Shown here piece by piece: positions 27,006 through 34,588 of a stretch of 64,000 bases of DNA; within the stretch, counting starts at the first letter, position 1, and each line of letters begins with the position of its first letter. The stretch comes from Flavobacterium poyangense. GTDB lineage: Bacteria; Bacteroidota; Bacteroidia; Flavobacteriales; Flavobacteriaceae. The notes below the pieces were generated by a model. The model searched no databases. It was not told the origin of the DNA and was given only the letters and a program-made list of their open reading frames with translations. The stretch lies in assembly GCF_011751075.1 (NCBI RefSeq), contig NZ_JAALLN010000002.1, positions 266,709-330,708 of the forward strand. The letters are read 5' to 3'. The translations under genes and the position numbers were made by a program.

Positions 27006-27386
27006 TTAGAATATTAATAAGTACATGAAAAATAAGAAAACACAAAGAGTAGAAAATATTGAAAGTAATGAATATTGATTTGTTCTTAAATCTTTTTTAT
27101 TGACAAAATTTATTAGTTCATCAAAATCATCAATTCCGTATTCTTTTCGGCTTTTTTCCATCATTAGATATTCTATTAGAATCAGAAAAATTAAGTTTAA
27201 TAATGGAACAATTATTATTAAAATGCTTGTATCTGGTTGAACACGGGACAATGCAAAATAACCAGCTATAAAAATATTGTTTGATGTGAATAACTTATCG
27301 TGGATTCTATTAAAATGGCTTAGAATGTTCTTACCTGCTTCTTCTTTAATCTTTTCTACTTTCTTTTCGAATTGCTCAATTTCCAT
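27006..27386 (-). CDS. Hypothetical membrane protein
   Basis: About 126 residues from the MEIEQFEKKVEK start at 27386; an upstream extension to 27425 is possible but reads as untranslated AT-rich leader. An amphipathic N-terminal helix is followed by three hydrophobic segments: NIFIAGYFALS, then ILIIIVPLLNLIFLILIEYLM, and a C-terminal IFSTLCVFLFFMYLLIF. No family is recognised. It is part of the mobile element's cargo, ends in its own terminator, and is AT-richer than the replication genes. Confidence 0.55.
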   Translation of the reverse strand: MEIEQFEKKVEKIKEEAGKNILSHFNRIHDKLFTSNNIFIAGYFALSRVQPDTSILIIIVPLLNLIFLILIEYLMMEKSRKEYGIDDFDELINFVNKKDLRTNQYSLLSIFSTLCVFLFFMYLLIF

Positions 27387-27585
27387 AAATAAATTATTAT
27401 AATTATGTATAACGAAAATACACATTATACTGTCATTAAATTTGAAAGAATTTATTTATTTTAAACATTAAACGTTAACAAATTTTTCAATGGTTCTCGT
27501 TTTTTTATGTTCTGGACTCCAAGAACATCCACTAAAGGTAAATGGTTTCATAGAGCAAACTAAAAATTAAGATTATCTGACTTAC

Positions 27586-27843
27586 TCAATCTTTCGATTT
27601 AGGAACATCAATTCCTTTAAAAAACTCTTCAAGACTGATTTCCAGTACTCTACATATTTTAATAAGTGTCTTCAACTCAAAATTAGCTCCAGTTTCTAAT
27701 CTCCAGTAAGCGGAACGGCTCATCTCCAAAGCAAACGCAATATGCTCATAGTTGGAGAATCCTTTTGCTTTTCTCAGTTCTTTAAGTCTCAACGCTATCG
27801 CATTAAGTTCTTCCATATTGTTGGTTTGGGTAGAATCTTTCAT
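27586..27843 (-). CDS. XRE-family helix-turn-helix regulator
   Basis: About 85 residues from MKDSTQTNN at 27843; a longer frame reaches 27963, but that part has the look of a leader and would overlap the divergent gene. The HTH is RLKELRKAKGFSNYEHIAFALEMSRSAYWRLETG, with the usual second and third helices, followed by LKTLIKICRVLEISLEEFF. It would bind DNA as a dimer and probably controls element genes, either its divergent neighbour or the duplicated operator block at 26643-26872. Confidence 0.85.
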   Translation of the reverse strand: MKDSTQTNNMEELNAIALRLKELRKAKGFSNYEHIAFALEMSRSAYWRLETGANFELKTLIKICRVLEISLEEFFKGIDVPKSKD

Positions 27844-27915
27844 ACTCCAAATCTCAATATTTTGTCTTTTTTGTGGTACTCTATAATTTAGTACACTATA
27901 AAATAGAATTTTTAA

Positions 27916-27923
27916 TATATTTG
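27916..27923 (+). promoter_or_regulatory. Predicted -7 box in the divergent XRE/membrane gene region
   Basis: TATATTTG matches TAnnTTTG exactly, 32 bases before the ATG at 27956. A clear -33 box is lacking, which fits a regulated promoter. Confidence 0.5.
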
Positions 27924-27955
27924 CCTGAATTTTAACACATCTTAAAAACCAAAAA

Positions 27956-28327
27956 ATGAACAATCCATTAAAAATTATCGTGAGAGTTTCCGCTATCGTT
28001 TTTGCACTTCTCTGCTTTGCAGGCTACATGTTCAGTCTTCGTGTCCACAATGAATACGTAAAAGAGCATCCGAAAACAAAAAGTCTAGAAGACCTGAAAG
28101 CATGGGCGCAGACAGAAATCATTCAGGACTACTGCAAAAGATATTCTTATGTAAAAACCATCAACAATGAAACAAGCCACCAGCGTGAGCTGAGCCGTGT
28201 CGATAACAGCAGATATCTGTATGTACCGCAGTTGGTTCGAAATGTCATTGAGGATAATGATTTGCCAGACAGCTATGCAGACGAATTATTCCACTACGTT
28301 GATAAGGAAATAGATAAATGCCGATAA
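27956..28327 (+). CDS. Hypothetical single-pass membrane protein
   Basis: A 123-residue protein with one N-terminal TM helix (IIVRVSAIVFALLCFAGYMF) and a soluble charged domain containing KAWAQTEIIQDYCKRYSYVKTI and a late DKEIDKC. No family is recognised. It is divergent from the XRE regulator and 35 bases upstream of a lipoprotein gene on the same strand, so the two may form a small cargo operon. Confidence 0.6.
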   Translation: MNNPLKIIVRVSAIVFALLCFAGYMFSLRVHNEYVKEHPKTKSLEDLKAWAQTEIIQDYCKRYSYVKTINNETSHQRELSRVDNSRYLYVPQLVRNVIEDNDLPDSYADELFHYVDKEIDKCR

Positions 28328-28362
28328 AATAAGAAATTACTTAATCCAACTAAATTAAAAAC

Positions 28363-28974
28363 ATGAAAAAAATTGTACTTTTTGCATTGCTAAGCGTCTT
28401 ATTCACGAACTGCCAGTCTGATGACTCTGAGCAGGGAAATGCGGATAATTCAAAATCATCCATCACTTTCACATTGAACGATAAAACACAGTATGTGACC
28501 GCTACTGATGTTTCTGGTTCAGCAATTGACGTTACTTGGTCTAAAAGCGAATCGACAGCCAGCACTGAGAACGAATACAGCATTTACGGCAGTTTCATCA
28601 TCAAAAATCCTGCATCGAATGACAATCGTGATTCTGGCGATATGTATTTTCAAATCGTGACTTCTGATGCTAAACTGACTGCGGGAAAAACATACGACAT
28701 TTCTTTTACTTATCTCAACTCTGGCGTAAATGACATTCCTCTGGCTTATGACCCAGCGGTCTGCTACACCAGCACCGATTTGTTTGAAGGGACTAGAACA
28801 GCGGGAAAAATCAAGATAACCAGCTTTGACGGAACTATTCTTAAAGCTGAATTTTCAATTGATAATCTGACCAACAAGAATCCGTACTCTGATTTTGGAT
28901 TCTGCAACGGAAGCAGGATAACCGAGAAGTCATTCAGCATTTCAAAAGGCACATTGACTGCTGTAATTGAATAG
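28363..28974 (+). CDS. Hypothetical lipoprotein
   Basis: A 203-residue protein with a lipoprotein signal (MKKIVLFALLSVLFTNCQSDD, Cys at 17). The mature domain is beta-rich (SITFTLNDKTQYVTATDVSG, YGSFIIKNPASN, GKTYDISFTYLNSG, LKAEFSIDNLT), suggesting an immunoglobulin-like sandwich. No family is recognised. It ends with a good terminator, and next to it begins the convergent recombinase pair. Confidence 0.65.
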   Translation: MKKIVLFALLSVLFTNCQSDDSEQGNADNSKSSITFTLNDKTQYVTATDVSGSAIDVTWSKSESTASTENEYSIYGSFIIKNPASNDNRDSGDMYFQIVTSDAKLTAGKTYDISFTYLNSGVNDIPLAYDPAVCYTSTDLFEGTRTAGKIKITSFDGTILKAEFSIDNLTNKNPYSDFGFCNGSRITEKSFSISKGTLTAVIE

Positions 28975-28990
28975 AAAGCGTTTTCTGTTG

Positions 28991-29016
28991 AAAAAGAGGG
29001 ATTTATCTCTCTTTTT
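28991..29016 (+). terminator. Terminator after the cargo lipoprotein
   Basis: AAAAAGAGGGAT / ATCTCTCTTTTT stem with a two-base centre and a T-run; one G-T pair. Confidence 0.7.
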
Positions 29017-29045
29017 TTATGCTCTTAAATCAGGTTATCACATTA

Positions 29046-29912
29046 TCATAGTGGAAAATATCTGTTTATCAGTTCTCTCTGTTGCTGGCTGTCTGCTTTG
29101 AAATACTTCTCTGTCGTTCCAGGCCACTTATGTCCTGCAAGTTCCTGAACATCCTCCAAAGGCAGTCCCTGTTCATTTAGCCAGTTGCAGATAACGCTCA
29201 TTCTAATGGTCTTCGGGTTGAGGTTCTTATCTGGAAACAACGGTTTTAACGGCTCAATCATGGCATGGATGCTGTTCACTGCGATGGGTTTTCCAAGCTT
29301 CGTAATGATGAGTTTATCGGTTGCGCTTCTGAGCATTCTGGGTCTAACTTCGTTTATGTACTTGGAGAACAGCAGTATCTGTTTTGCCAGCAGTTGGAGC
29401 TTTCTGCTGTTGAGGTTGCTGGATGCTTTGACATACACTGTTCCCGCATCCAAATCAATATCCCGAACATTGAGCCGAATTATCTCATCGCTGGTCAATC
29501 CCTGATAAATCAGCAGATTCAAAAGAACGCTGTTTCTGGTGTCCAGATTCTCATATCTGTTCTCACGGGTCAAAAGCAGTTGAAGTTCTTCTGAGCTGAA
29601 CAAATCCTGAACCTGCACAGCCTGATTGCTGTTGACTTTGATATTGAGCTTTCTGCACGGGTGGTCTTCCCTGTAACCGCTCATAACCAGATAATCGTAA
29701 TACTTCTTGATTGCCGAGAGGATAACGACCCTATATTTGGCATTGGGCTGTTGTTTTCCGATTTCTTCCATATACTCAACGATATTCTTATATCTGTATC
29801 GTTTGGCTTTGGGATTCATCGTTAAAAAGTGATTAATGGCAAACATGTAGCTCTTTACGGTCTGCCCGCTGTAGCTTTGGAGCAGGAAATTTTCAATTGT
29901 CGGTTTACTCAT
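29046..29912 (-). CDS. Tyrosine recombinase with degenerate active site
   Basis: A 288-residue integrase-fold protein: SAM-like core-binding domain (1-100) and a catalytic-like domain (105-288). Box I reads YQGLTSDEIIRL, with T140 where the first catalytic Arg should be. Box II reads NPKTIRMSVI, with K234 replacing the His but R237 kept. H261 and the nucleophile Y270 in LAGHKWPGTTEKYF are present. It probably binds and bends DNA but cuts poorly alone. It lies 12 bases after the intact recombinase at 29925, so a heteromeric recombinase is the natural reading. Confidence 0.85.
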   Translation of the reverse strand: MSKPTIENFLLQSYSGQTVKSYMFAINHFLTMNPKAKRYRYKNIVEYMEEIGKQQPNAKYRVVILSAIKKYYDYLVMSGYREDHPCRKLNIKVNSNQAVQVQDLFSSEELQLLLTRENRYENLDTRNSVLLNLLIYQGLTSDEIIRLNVRDIDLDAGTVYVKASSNLNSRKLQLLAKQILLFSKYINEVRPRMLRSATDKLIITKLGKPIAVNSIHAMIEPLKPLFPDKNLNPKTIRMSVICNWLNEQGLPLEDVQELAGHKWPGTTEKYFKADSQQQRELINRYFPL

Positions 29913-29924
29913 AGGCTTGTTGGT

Positions 29925-30842
29925 CTAAAATGTGGTTACTGGTTTTCTTTTCTTGTTTTTGACTGCATAGATGTAGGTGGTGTTGATTTGTGAATGACCT
30001 AGAAATCCTCTTATAAAATCGATGCCCGCATTATTTTCCATCAGATGGCTGGCAATGCTGTGTCTGAGGCAGTGGAGCGTGATGTCTTTCTGGATTAGCT
30101 CATAACTGCTGGTCTGTTCGGTCATTTTCTTCAAGGTGTCGTTGAGGTATTCGCCATTCATCCGCTTACCGCTGTTATGGATAAAAAATGCATCTTCGCT
30201 TTGATTTGTGCCTTTCAGCTTCTCATAACGTTGCTCGGCTATATATCTTTTGATGTGACCTGCAACCATATCGCTCATAGGAACTTCACGTCTTTTGCTT
30301 CCTTTTCCTTCCCTGACAATCAGCATTCCTCTGGAGAGTTGGATATCTCTGGTATTCAGAGCTTCAATCTCAGACCTTCGAAGTCCGCAACCGTAAGCCA
30401 CTGACAGCAGAGCCCGCTGTAAATCGCTCTGGCAGTGCTGGTAAAGCAGTCTGATTTCTTCTACGCTCAGGGCATTTCTAGAATTTCCGCTGTCGCCTGA
30501 ATAGCTTGGAATGTAGAACGCTTTTTCAATCTGCCTATTCTCCAGAAGGTTCAGAACAAAAAGACCAAGAGCAAAAAGATGGAATTTGATGGTTTTTCCT
30601 GCCAGTGTTCCGCTTCCTCTGTGTTTGGGTCTGCTTATCAGATGCTCGTAATATCTTACAGATTCTCTGCCTGTTACGTTTTTTATCTTGGCAATTCCTG
30701 CATCTTCAAGCCAGATAAGAAATTCAGATACGGCTTTCTGGTACATTGTGCCTTTTCCCTGCCTGTAGTTCTTCACTTTTACATAGCTGTCAAAATCATT
30801 CAGAAGATTCTGAAATGCTGTATTTTTTATCGTTTTTATCAT
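29925..30842 (-). CDS. Tyrosine recombinase / integrase (intact active site)
   Basis: A 305-residue recombinase with a complete set of catalytic residues: R155 in GCGLRRSEI, K180 in REGKGSKRR, H257 and R260 in LHCLRHSIASH, H283 in LGHSQINTTY and the nucleophile Y292. An N-terminal SAM-like DNA-binding domain covers about 1-110. It cuts and rejoins DNA through a 3'-phosphotyrosine and should move the surrounding element. It is the first of two adjacent recombinases, transcribed after the AAA+ protein gene, with a 50-bp palindrome in between. Confidence 0.93.
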   Translation of the reverse strand: MIKTIKNTAFQNLLNDFDSYVKVKNYRQGKGTMYQKAVSEFLIWLEDAGIAKIKNVTGRESVRYYEHLISRPKHRGSGTLAGKTIKFHLFALGLFVLNLLENRQIEKAFYIPSYSGDSGNSRNALSVEEIRLLYQHCQSDLQRALLSVAYGCGLRRSEIEALNTRDIQLSRGMLIVREGKGSKRREVPMSDMVAGHIKRYIAEQRYEKLKGTNQSEDAFFIHNSGKRMNGEYLNDTLKKMTEQTSSYELIQKDITLHCLRHSIASHLMENNAGIDFIRGFLGHSQINTTYIYAVKNKKRKPVTTF

Positions 30843-30902
30843 TTGTCTGTTGCTTTTTTAATCATCATTTGAAAACTTTCCTTATGCGCATTTTCGAGTT
30901 TT

Positions 30903-30952
30903 AAGAACACCAGCGTTATATTGCCTGTAATTGCAGGTACTGGCGTGTTCTT
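30903..30952. repeat. 50-bp imperfect palindrome between ATPase and recombinase genes
   Basis: AAGAACAC (30903-30910) pairs with GTGTTCTT (30945-30952). Inside, CCAG pairs with CTGG and TGCCTG with CAGGTA around TAATT. It lies in the 110-bp gap that separates the AAA+ gene stop from the recombinase start. It could be an attenuator or a recombination core site. There is no strong U-tract on the minus strand, so a plain terminator is less likely. Confidence 0.65.
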
Positions 30953-32635
30953 TTAGGCGGTTTTCAGCTGGTCTAACTGTCTGCTCATATCTTCCTTAAT
31001 TTTCGCTTTCATCTTCTCCAGATTGTCCCAATAGCTGATTACATACTTGAATCCTTTGTTGGGCGAGCCTTCAACTGCCTGAATGTACTCGAGCTCCTGC
31101 AAGGTCTGCATATACTTAAAAGCTGAGGTCTTGCTGATATTCAATTCCTGTCTTATCTCACGAGTCGTAAATCGGTGCGTTGTTCCGTTGGTTTGGCTTT
31201 TTACATATCCTTTCAGCTTTTCAAAGAACTGTCTTGTGCTCTTGTCCAGTTCATCAACTTTGATAATGATGGAACTAAAGAAAATCTCAACAGCTTTTCT
31301 CACATCTTCTTCGGTGGCTATCAGTCTTCCTTTATCATCCATTTTTCTCTGGTACTGGTTCAGGATTGCAATCTGAGCAACAAAATTCTGAAAATGGGCG
31401 TTGAGCCTTCTGAGCATTTTGGCTTCCAGCGGGAGCATAAGTTTATTGGCAAACGGATTTACTACGTCGTAGCTCTTTAAGACTCTCATGCAGTTTCTCA
31501 GGAGCTGTCTGGCTTCCTGTTCACGTTCTGCGTTGCTGATGCCTGCATTTTTCTGGTTCTGCACTTGTATGATTCTCAGAGTCTGTTCAAGGCTTTCATC
31601 CACTCCCAAGACTACCGAACGGCTCATGTTGTCATAGTAGACCTCTGCTTTGGTCGTGGCGGTCAGGCTTGCAAAATGGGCTTCAACCTTTTTCATCTTT
31701 GACCTGTTATTACCCAGCGGGTCTTTGACCACTGTGGAGCTGTTCAGAAATCCAGCAGACTGCATTTCCCTGAACGCAAACTGTGCATCTTCATCCAGTC
31801 CGTCAAAGTCCTGTATCAGTATCAGTTTATTGATAAGTTCTTTCTCTCTGTAGTGGTACAGGGATTTACTGGTAATTCGGGTCATGTTAAGAACGTCTTC
31901 CTGAGGCATGCACTGCGCTATTCCGTTGATGAGGTGGCTTTTGCCTTCTCCAGAACTTCCCTGTATGAGTCCGTGCAGGGGATTTGGCATTTTATAGCTT
32001 GAAGCGAGTGTGAACATGAGTATTCTGTTTTCTTCTTCTCCTACAATTCCACTCTGTCCGAGCAGTTTGTCGATATTCTCAAAAAGCTTCGGTTTGGAAA
32101 GGAACTGCACTGCTTTTTCGCTTGCCTGCGGTGTGAGTTCCTTTTCGGAATACTGGTCAGTAACGGGACTCATTTCATCGTTGAAGAGCTTTTCCCTGTA
32201 GTCTTCCAGAAGGTCAGTGAACTGCAGGAGGTCAGCCTCTAAAAGCGTGCTGTCAAATCCGTGCTTCTCACTCAGCTCCCTGCACTGGCTCTCTACGCTG
32301 GTAAAGTCAAACAAATCAATCTTAACACGCAGTCTTTTCTGGCTGTCAGCAGGAATTATCTGGATGGTAAGCCTCAAGTTTCCTAAATCCATCGGCAGGC
32401 TTCCAATCACAAAGAAAGTTCCTGTCTTTCCTTTGAAGCTGATTTTGTAGTCGCTTAGAATCTCCAGTGCTGGGATTGTCTTTTCCTTTACTGGATTCTG
32501 CAACATATCAGCAATTCCGCTTGTTCCGTAATTCAGCCACATATCGTTCATGCTGTGCCCGTCTGGGAGCTGAATCATGCTTACTGGCAGTTCTGGTCTG
32601 ATGTTCTGTATCTGGGTTCTTATGCTGTTGCTCAT
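30953..32635 (-). CDS. AAA+ ATPase of a mobile-element replication module
   Basis: A 560-residue protein. Walker A is GSSGEGKS at 226-233 and Walker B LILIQDFDG at 271-279, followed by a sensor-like region (HFASLTATTKAEVYYDN). A C-terminal winged-helix (RFTTREIRQELNISKTSAFKYMQTLQELEYI) ends the protein. The first 50 residues (PVSMIQLPDGHSMNDMW) look like the tail of a Toprim domain continuing from the upstream ORF. It would load or translocate on DNA, like primase-helicases of Bacteroidota elements. Four bases separate it from the upstream gene. Confidence 0.8.
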   Translation of the reverse strand: MSNSIRTQIQNIRPELPVSMIQLPDGHSMNDMWLNYGTSGIADMLQNPVKEKTIPALEILSDYKISFKGKTGTFFVIGSLPMDLGNLRLTIQIIPADSQKRLRVKIDLFDFTSVESQCRELSEKHGFDSTLLEADLLQFTDLLEDYREKLFNDEMSPVTDQYSEKELTPQASEKAVQFLSKPKLFENIDKLLGQSGIVGEEENRILMFTLASSYKMPNPLHGLIQGSSGEGKSHLINGIAQCMPQEDVLNMTRITSKSLYHYREKELINKLILIQDFDGLDEDAQFAFREMQSAGFLNSSTVVKDPLGNNRSKMKKVEAHFASLTATTKAEVYYDNMSRSVVLGVDESLEQTLRIIQVQNQKNAGISNAEREQEARQLLRNCMRVLKSYDVVNPFANKLMLPLEAKMLRRLNAHFQNFVAQIAILNQYQRKMDDKGRLIATEEDVRKAVEIFFSSIIIKVDELDKSTRQFFEKLKGYVKSQTNGTTHRFTTREIRQELNISKTSAFKYMQTLQELEYIQAVEGSPNKGFKYVISYWDNLEKMKAKIKEDMSRQLDQLKTA

Positions 32636-32639
32636 TGTC

Positions 32640-33206
32640 TTAGTTTTTTATGATTATGATTTCTTCTAGTTCGTACATTGATTTTAAAGCTTCTATATGC
32701 TGTGGCAAAAGCTCTCCGTTGTGCATCGCCATGACGGCATCCCTGTTCTGGAGTGCTTTGGACTGCATGAGGCTGGCGCAGTCGATGACCGTTGGAGCGA
32801 GATAGAGCCTTTTGGTGTTTGCACTCGGATAGGCTGGATAGATTCCTTCGCTGTTGAGGTATTCTTGCTTAGGCGTTTCGAGGTTGAAGCGTATGGCAAA
32901 GTAGTTTACGATTCTGTTCTCTCTGTCCAACAGCGGAAAAATCACTCCGTATCTTCCAAATGCCGTGTAGGCTGTCAGGTCTTGCTGTCTTACGCCTGCA
33001 TCACTCTTTTTAAGCATTCCTAACGCTTCAAATTCATCTTTCGATTCTTGGGTTTCTCCATGATGGAATTGTCCTGAATTGAAGCCGATTCTGAGTTCTG
33101 CGTAATCCAGACCGATGCTTTTTAGGTATTCTTTCGGTTTTATCGCTTTGGTGCTTCTGATGCCAGTTTCAAATGACTGGAAAAGTGTTTCTAATGTATT
33201 TTTCAT
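32640..33206 (-). CDS. Truncated primase/Toprim-like protein
   Basis: A 188-residue protein resembling the middle of CHC2/Toprim primases of Bacteroidota mobile elements: PKEYLKSIGLDYAELRIGFNSGQFHHG, then GVIFPLLDRENRIVNYFAIRFN, KQEYLNSEGIYPAYP and LYLAPTVIDCASLMQ. The N-terminal zinc finger is missing. The Toprim Glu is replaced (APTVID where TEAIID-type sequence is usual). The frame stops after LEEIIIIKN, where the DxD motif should be. Primase activity is therefore unlikely. It may be a structural partner of the AAA+ protein. Confidence 0.7.
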   Translation of the reverse strand: MKNTLETLFQSFETGIRSTKAIKPKEYLKSIGLDYAELRIGFNSGQFHHGETQESKDEFEALGMLKKSDAGVRQQDLTAYTAFGRYGVIFPLLDRENRIVNYFAIRFNLETPKQEYLNSEGIYPAYPSANTKRLYLAPTVIDCASLMQSKALQNRDAVMAMHNGELLPQHIEALKSMYELEEIIIIKN

Positions 33207-33405
33207 AAGCTTTCTCTTTTAGTTTTTTAGGTAATTTTTGGGCATAAAAATCCCGCTTCGATTATTAGGTCGAATATTCAATTGAAACATGTTTGTGATT
33301 TTTAGAGCTTGCTGTTCAGCTTTACAGCTTGCTCTTATTCCATTCTTTAGCTGTCAGAATGGCGAAAAGATTCTTGCAATAATCTTTTCCTTTTGTTTTG
33401 TTTGA

Positions 33406-33435
33406 CAAAGTTAAGTGATTAAAATGTAACTCAAA
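33406..33435 (-). promoter_or_regulatory. Promoter of the primase-ATPase-recombinase operon
   Basis: On the minus strand TTTG (33435-33432) and TAACTTTG (33413-33406) are 18 bases apart, an exact consensus match. The leader to the ATG at 33206 is about 195 bases and includes a hairpin GAGC-TT-GCTG...CAGC-TT-GCTC at 33307-33336. The remainder of the gap 33207-33638 is AT-rich with no gene seen. Confidence 0.75.
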
Positions 33436-33638
33436 AATAAGTGAAAACCTACAGATATTGATTTCTCATTTTGCTAACCCAATTACGTTAGGTAAAGCCT
33501 AAAATTGAGAGTAAACAGTTAACAATCAATATTTTAACATCGATACATAACTTAATTTACTTATATATCTTGCTTTTTCTTGAATAATTCTTAAAAAACA
33601 ATAAAAAAGGGATTGAATTTTTACGAATATTTTTTTGG

Positions 33639-34235
33639 CTATACGCTTAAATATAGGTTACTTATCTCCTGTTCTCTAATTCCAAGATAGATTTTAGTGG
33701 TCGAAACATTCGAATGGTTGAATAATTGTGATAGCAACAGCAAAGCTTGGTCACTGTACTTGTTGACCTCCCAGACTCTCCTGCCTAAGGTTTTTCTCAT
33801 AAAGTGGCTTGAATACTGACCTCTGACCTTGTATTTGGCGAAAATATCTTTCAGCTTGCTGTTCACGTATTGGATGCTGAACGGCTTATCTCCAGTGCGG
33901 TTGGCAAACATCAAATCGCTTTCGCTGGCTTTGAGCTGGACAAACAGACGGCTCAGGATGGTCTGCAACTCTGGGTTGATGGTCACTTTTCTGGTCTTTT
34001 TGGTCTTCTTCTCGGTTATCGTGAAGTAATCCTGATTCAAAACCTGATTCCAACGAAGCTGGAGCAGGTCAGAAATTCTCAGACCAATATAAGAACCAGT
34101 TGCAATGAGTAGCGCAAATTTCAGGTCATTATCTCGCTCCAGCTTCAAAACGATGCTCTGCATCTTTTCCCACTCTAAAAAATCACTTGTTGTCTTTTGT
34201 CCTTTTAGTGCCATAATTCTTGATTTTAGTTTCAC
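33639..34235 (-). CDS. Minimal tyrosine recombinase (catalytic domain only)
   Basis: A 198-residue recombinase lacking most of the SAM-like DNA-binding domain. The catalytic set is complete: R53 in GLRISDL, Lys in the TEKKTKKTRKV hairpin, H144 and R147 in SSHFMRKTLGRR, H174 in LFNHSNVSTTKIY and Y183. Such catalytic-only integrases act on hairpin or dimer-resolution sites in some elements. It is transcribed in the same direction as the rep gene upstream but is separated from it by a terminator and a hairpin. An alternative start is M8. Confidence 0.88.
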   Translation of the reverse strand: MKLKSRIMALKGQKTTSDFLEWEKMQSIVLKLERDNDLKFALLIATGSYIGLRISDLLQLRWNQVLNQDYFTITEKKTKKTRKVTINPELQTILSRLFVQLKASESDLMFANRTGDKPFSIQYVNSKLKDIFAKYKVRGQYSSHFMRKTLGRRVWEVNKYSDQALLLLSQLFNHSNVSTTKIYLGIREQEISNLYLSV

Positions 34236-34319
34236 TTTTCTACCTTAATATATGTATCTGAAAGCGGTCTATTCTTCATGTTCTGTAAACTATTGATTTC
34301 ATTGGGTTTACATGACTAC

Positions 34320-34343
34320 TTTCACTTCTTTCAAAAAGTGAAA
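34320..34343. other. Hairpin in the int-rep intergenic gap
   Basis: TTTCACTT...AAGTGAAA inverted repeat in the gap 34236-34441. Next to it is a GTCCAGG/CCTGGA/CCTGGG cluster (34350-34396). No gene is seen; it could be a recombinase or Rep binding site. Confidence 0.4.
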
Positions 34344-34425
34344 CAAATGTCCAGGTCTATTTTGGATTGTGCAAGAAAAATCCTGGATTTCCTGGGCTCA
34401 CGGATTTTTTGGTCATTTCAGAGCA

Positions 34426-34453
34426 CAAAAAAACGAGGTCGTTAGCCTCGTTC
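34426..34453 (-). terminator. Terminator of the rep operon
   Basis: AACGAGG / CCTCGTT stem with an A-run to the left, giving a minus-strand U-tract. The stop codon of the 48-aa ORF lies inside the loop. Confidence 0.8.
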
Positions 34454-34588
34454 TTTGGATTGTATTAATCGTGTAAATTCTGAAAACTCTTTGTCGGAAA
34501 AATTTTCCCTTTTAAAACTGATTGGCAGTTTGAGCGGTTGTGACTGCAATACCTTTTTGAGCTGAGAAAGTTTAAGCTTAATTCTCAT
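34442..34588 (-). CDS. Small 48-aa protein overlapping the end of rep
   Basis: A 48-codon frame, ATG at 34588 and stop at 34442-34444, beginning 11 bases inside the rep gene in another frame. The sequence starts MRIKLKLSQLKKVLQ and continues PLKLPISFKRENFSDKEFSEFTRLI, a basic helix-rich peptide. A terminator closes right on its stop, which supports its being the real last gene of the rep transcript. No family is recognised; a copy-control or DNA-binding role is a guess. Confidence 0.5.
   Translation of the reverse strand: MRIKLKLSQLKKVLQSQPLKLPISFKRENFSDKEFSEFTRLIQSKERG

Noticed and set aside
27843..27963. N-terminal extension of the XRE protein
   Set aside because: The extra residues are hydrophobic or random and would overlap the divergent gene's promoter; MKDSTQTNN is the better start.
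29185..29594. Overlapping plus-strand frames opposite the recombinase
   Set aside because: Antisense shadows of a gene with clear catalytic motifs.
33307..33336. Hairpin in the operon leader considered as a riboswitch
   Set aside because: It is a simple stem with an internal mismatch; no known aptamer pattern is seen.
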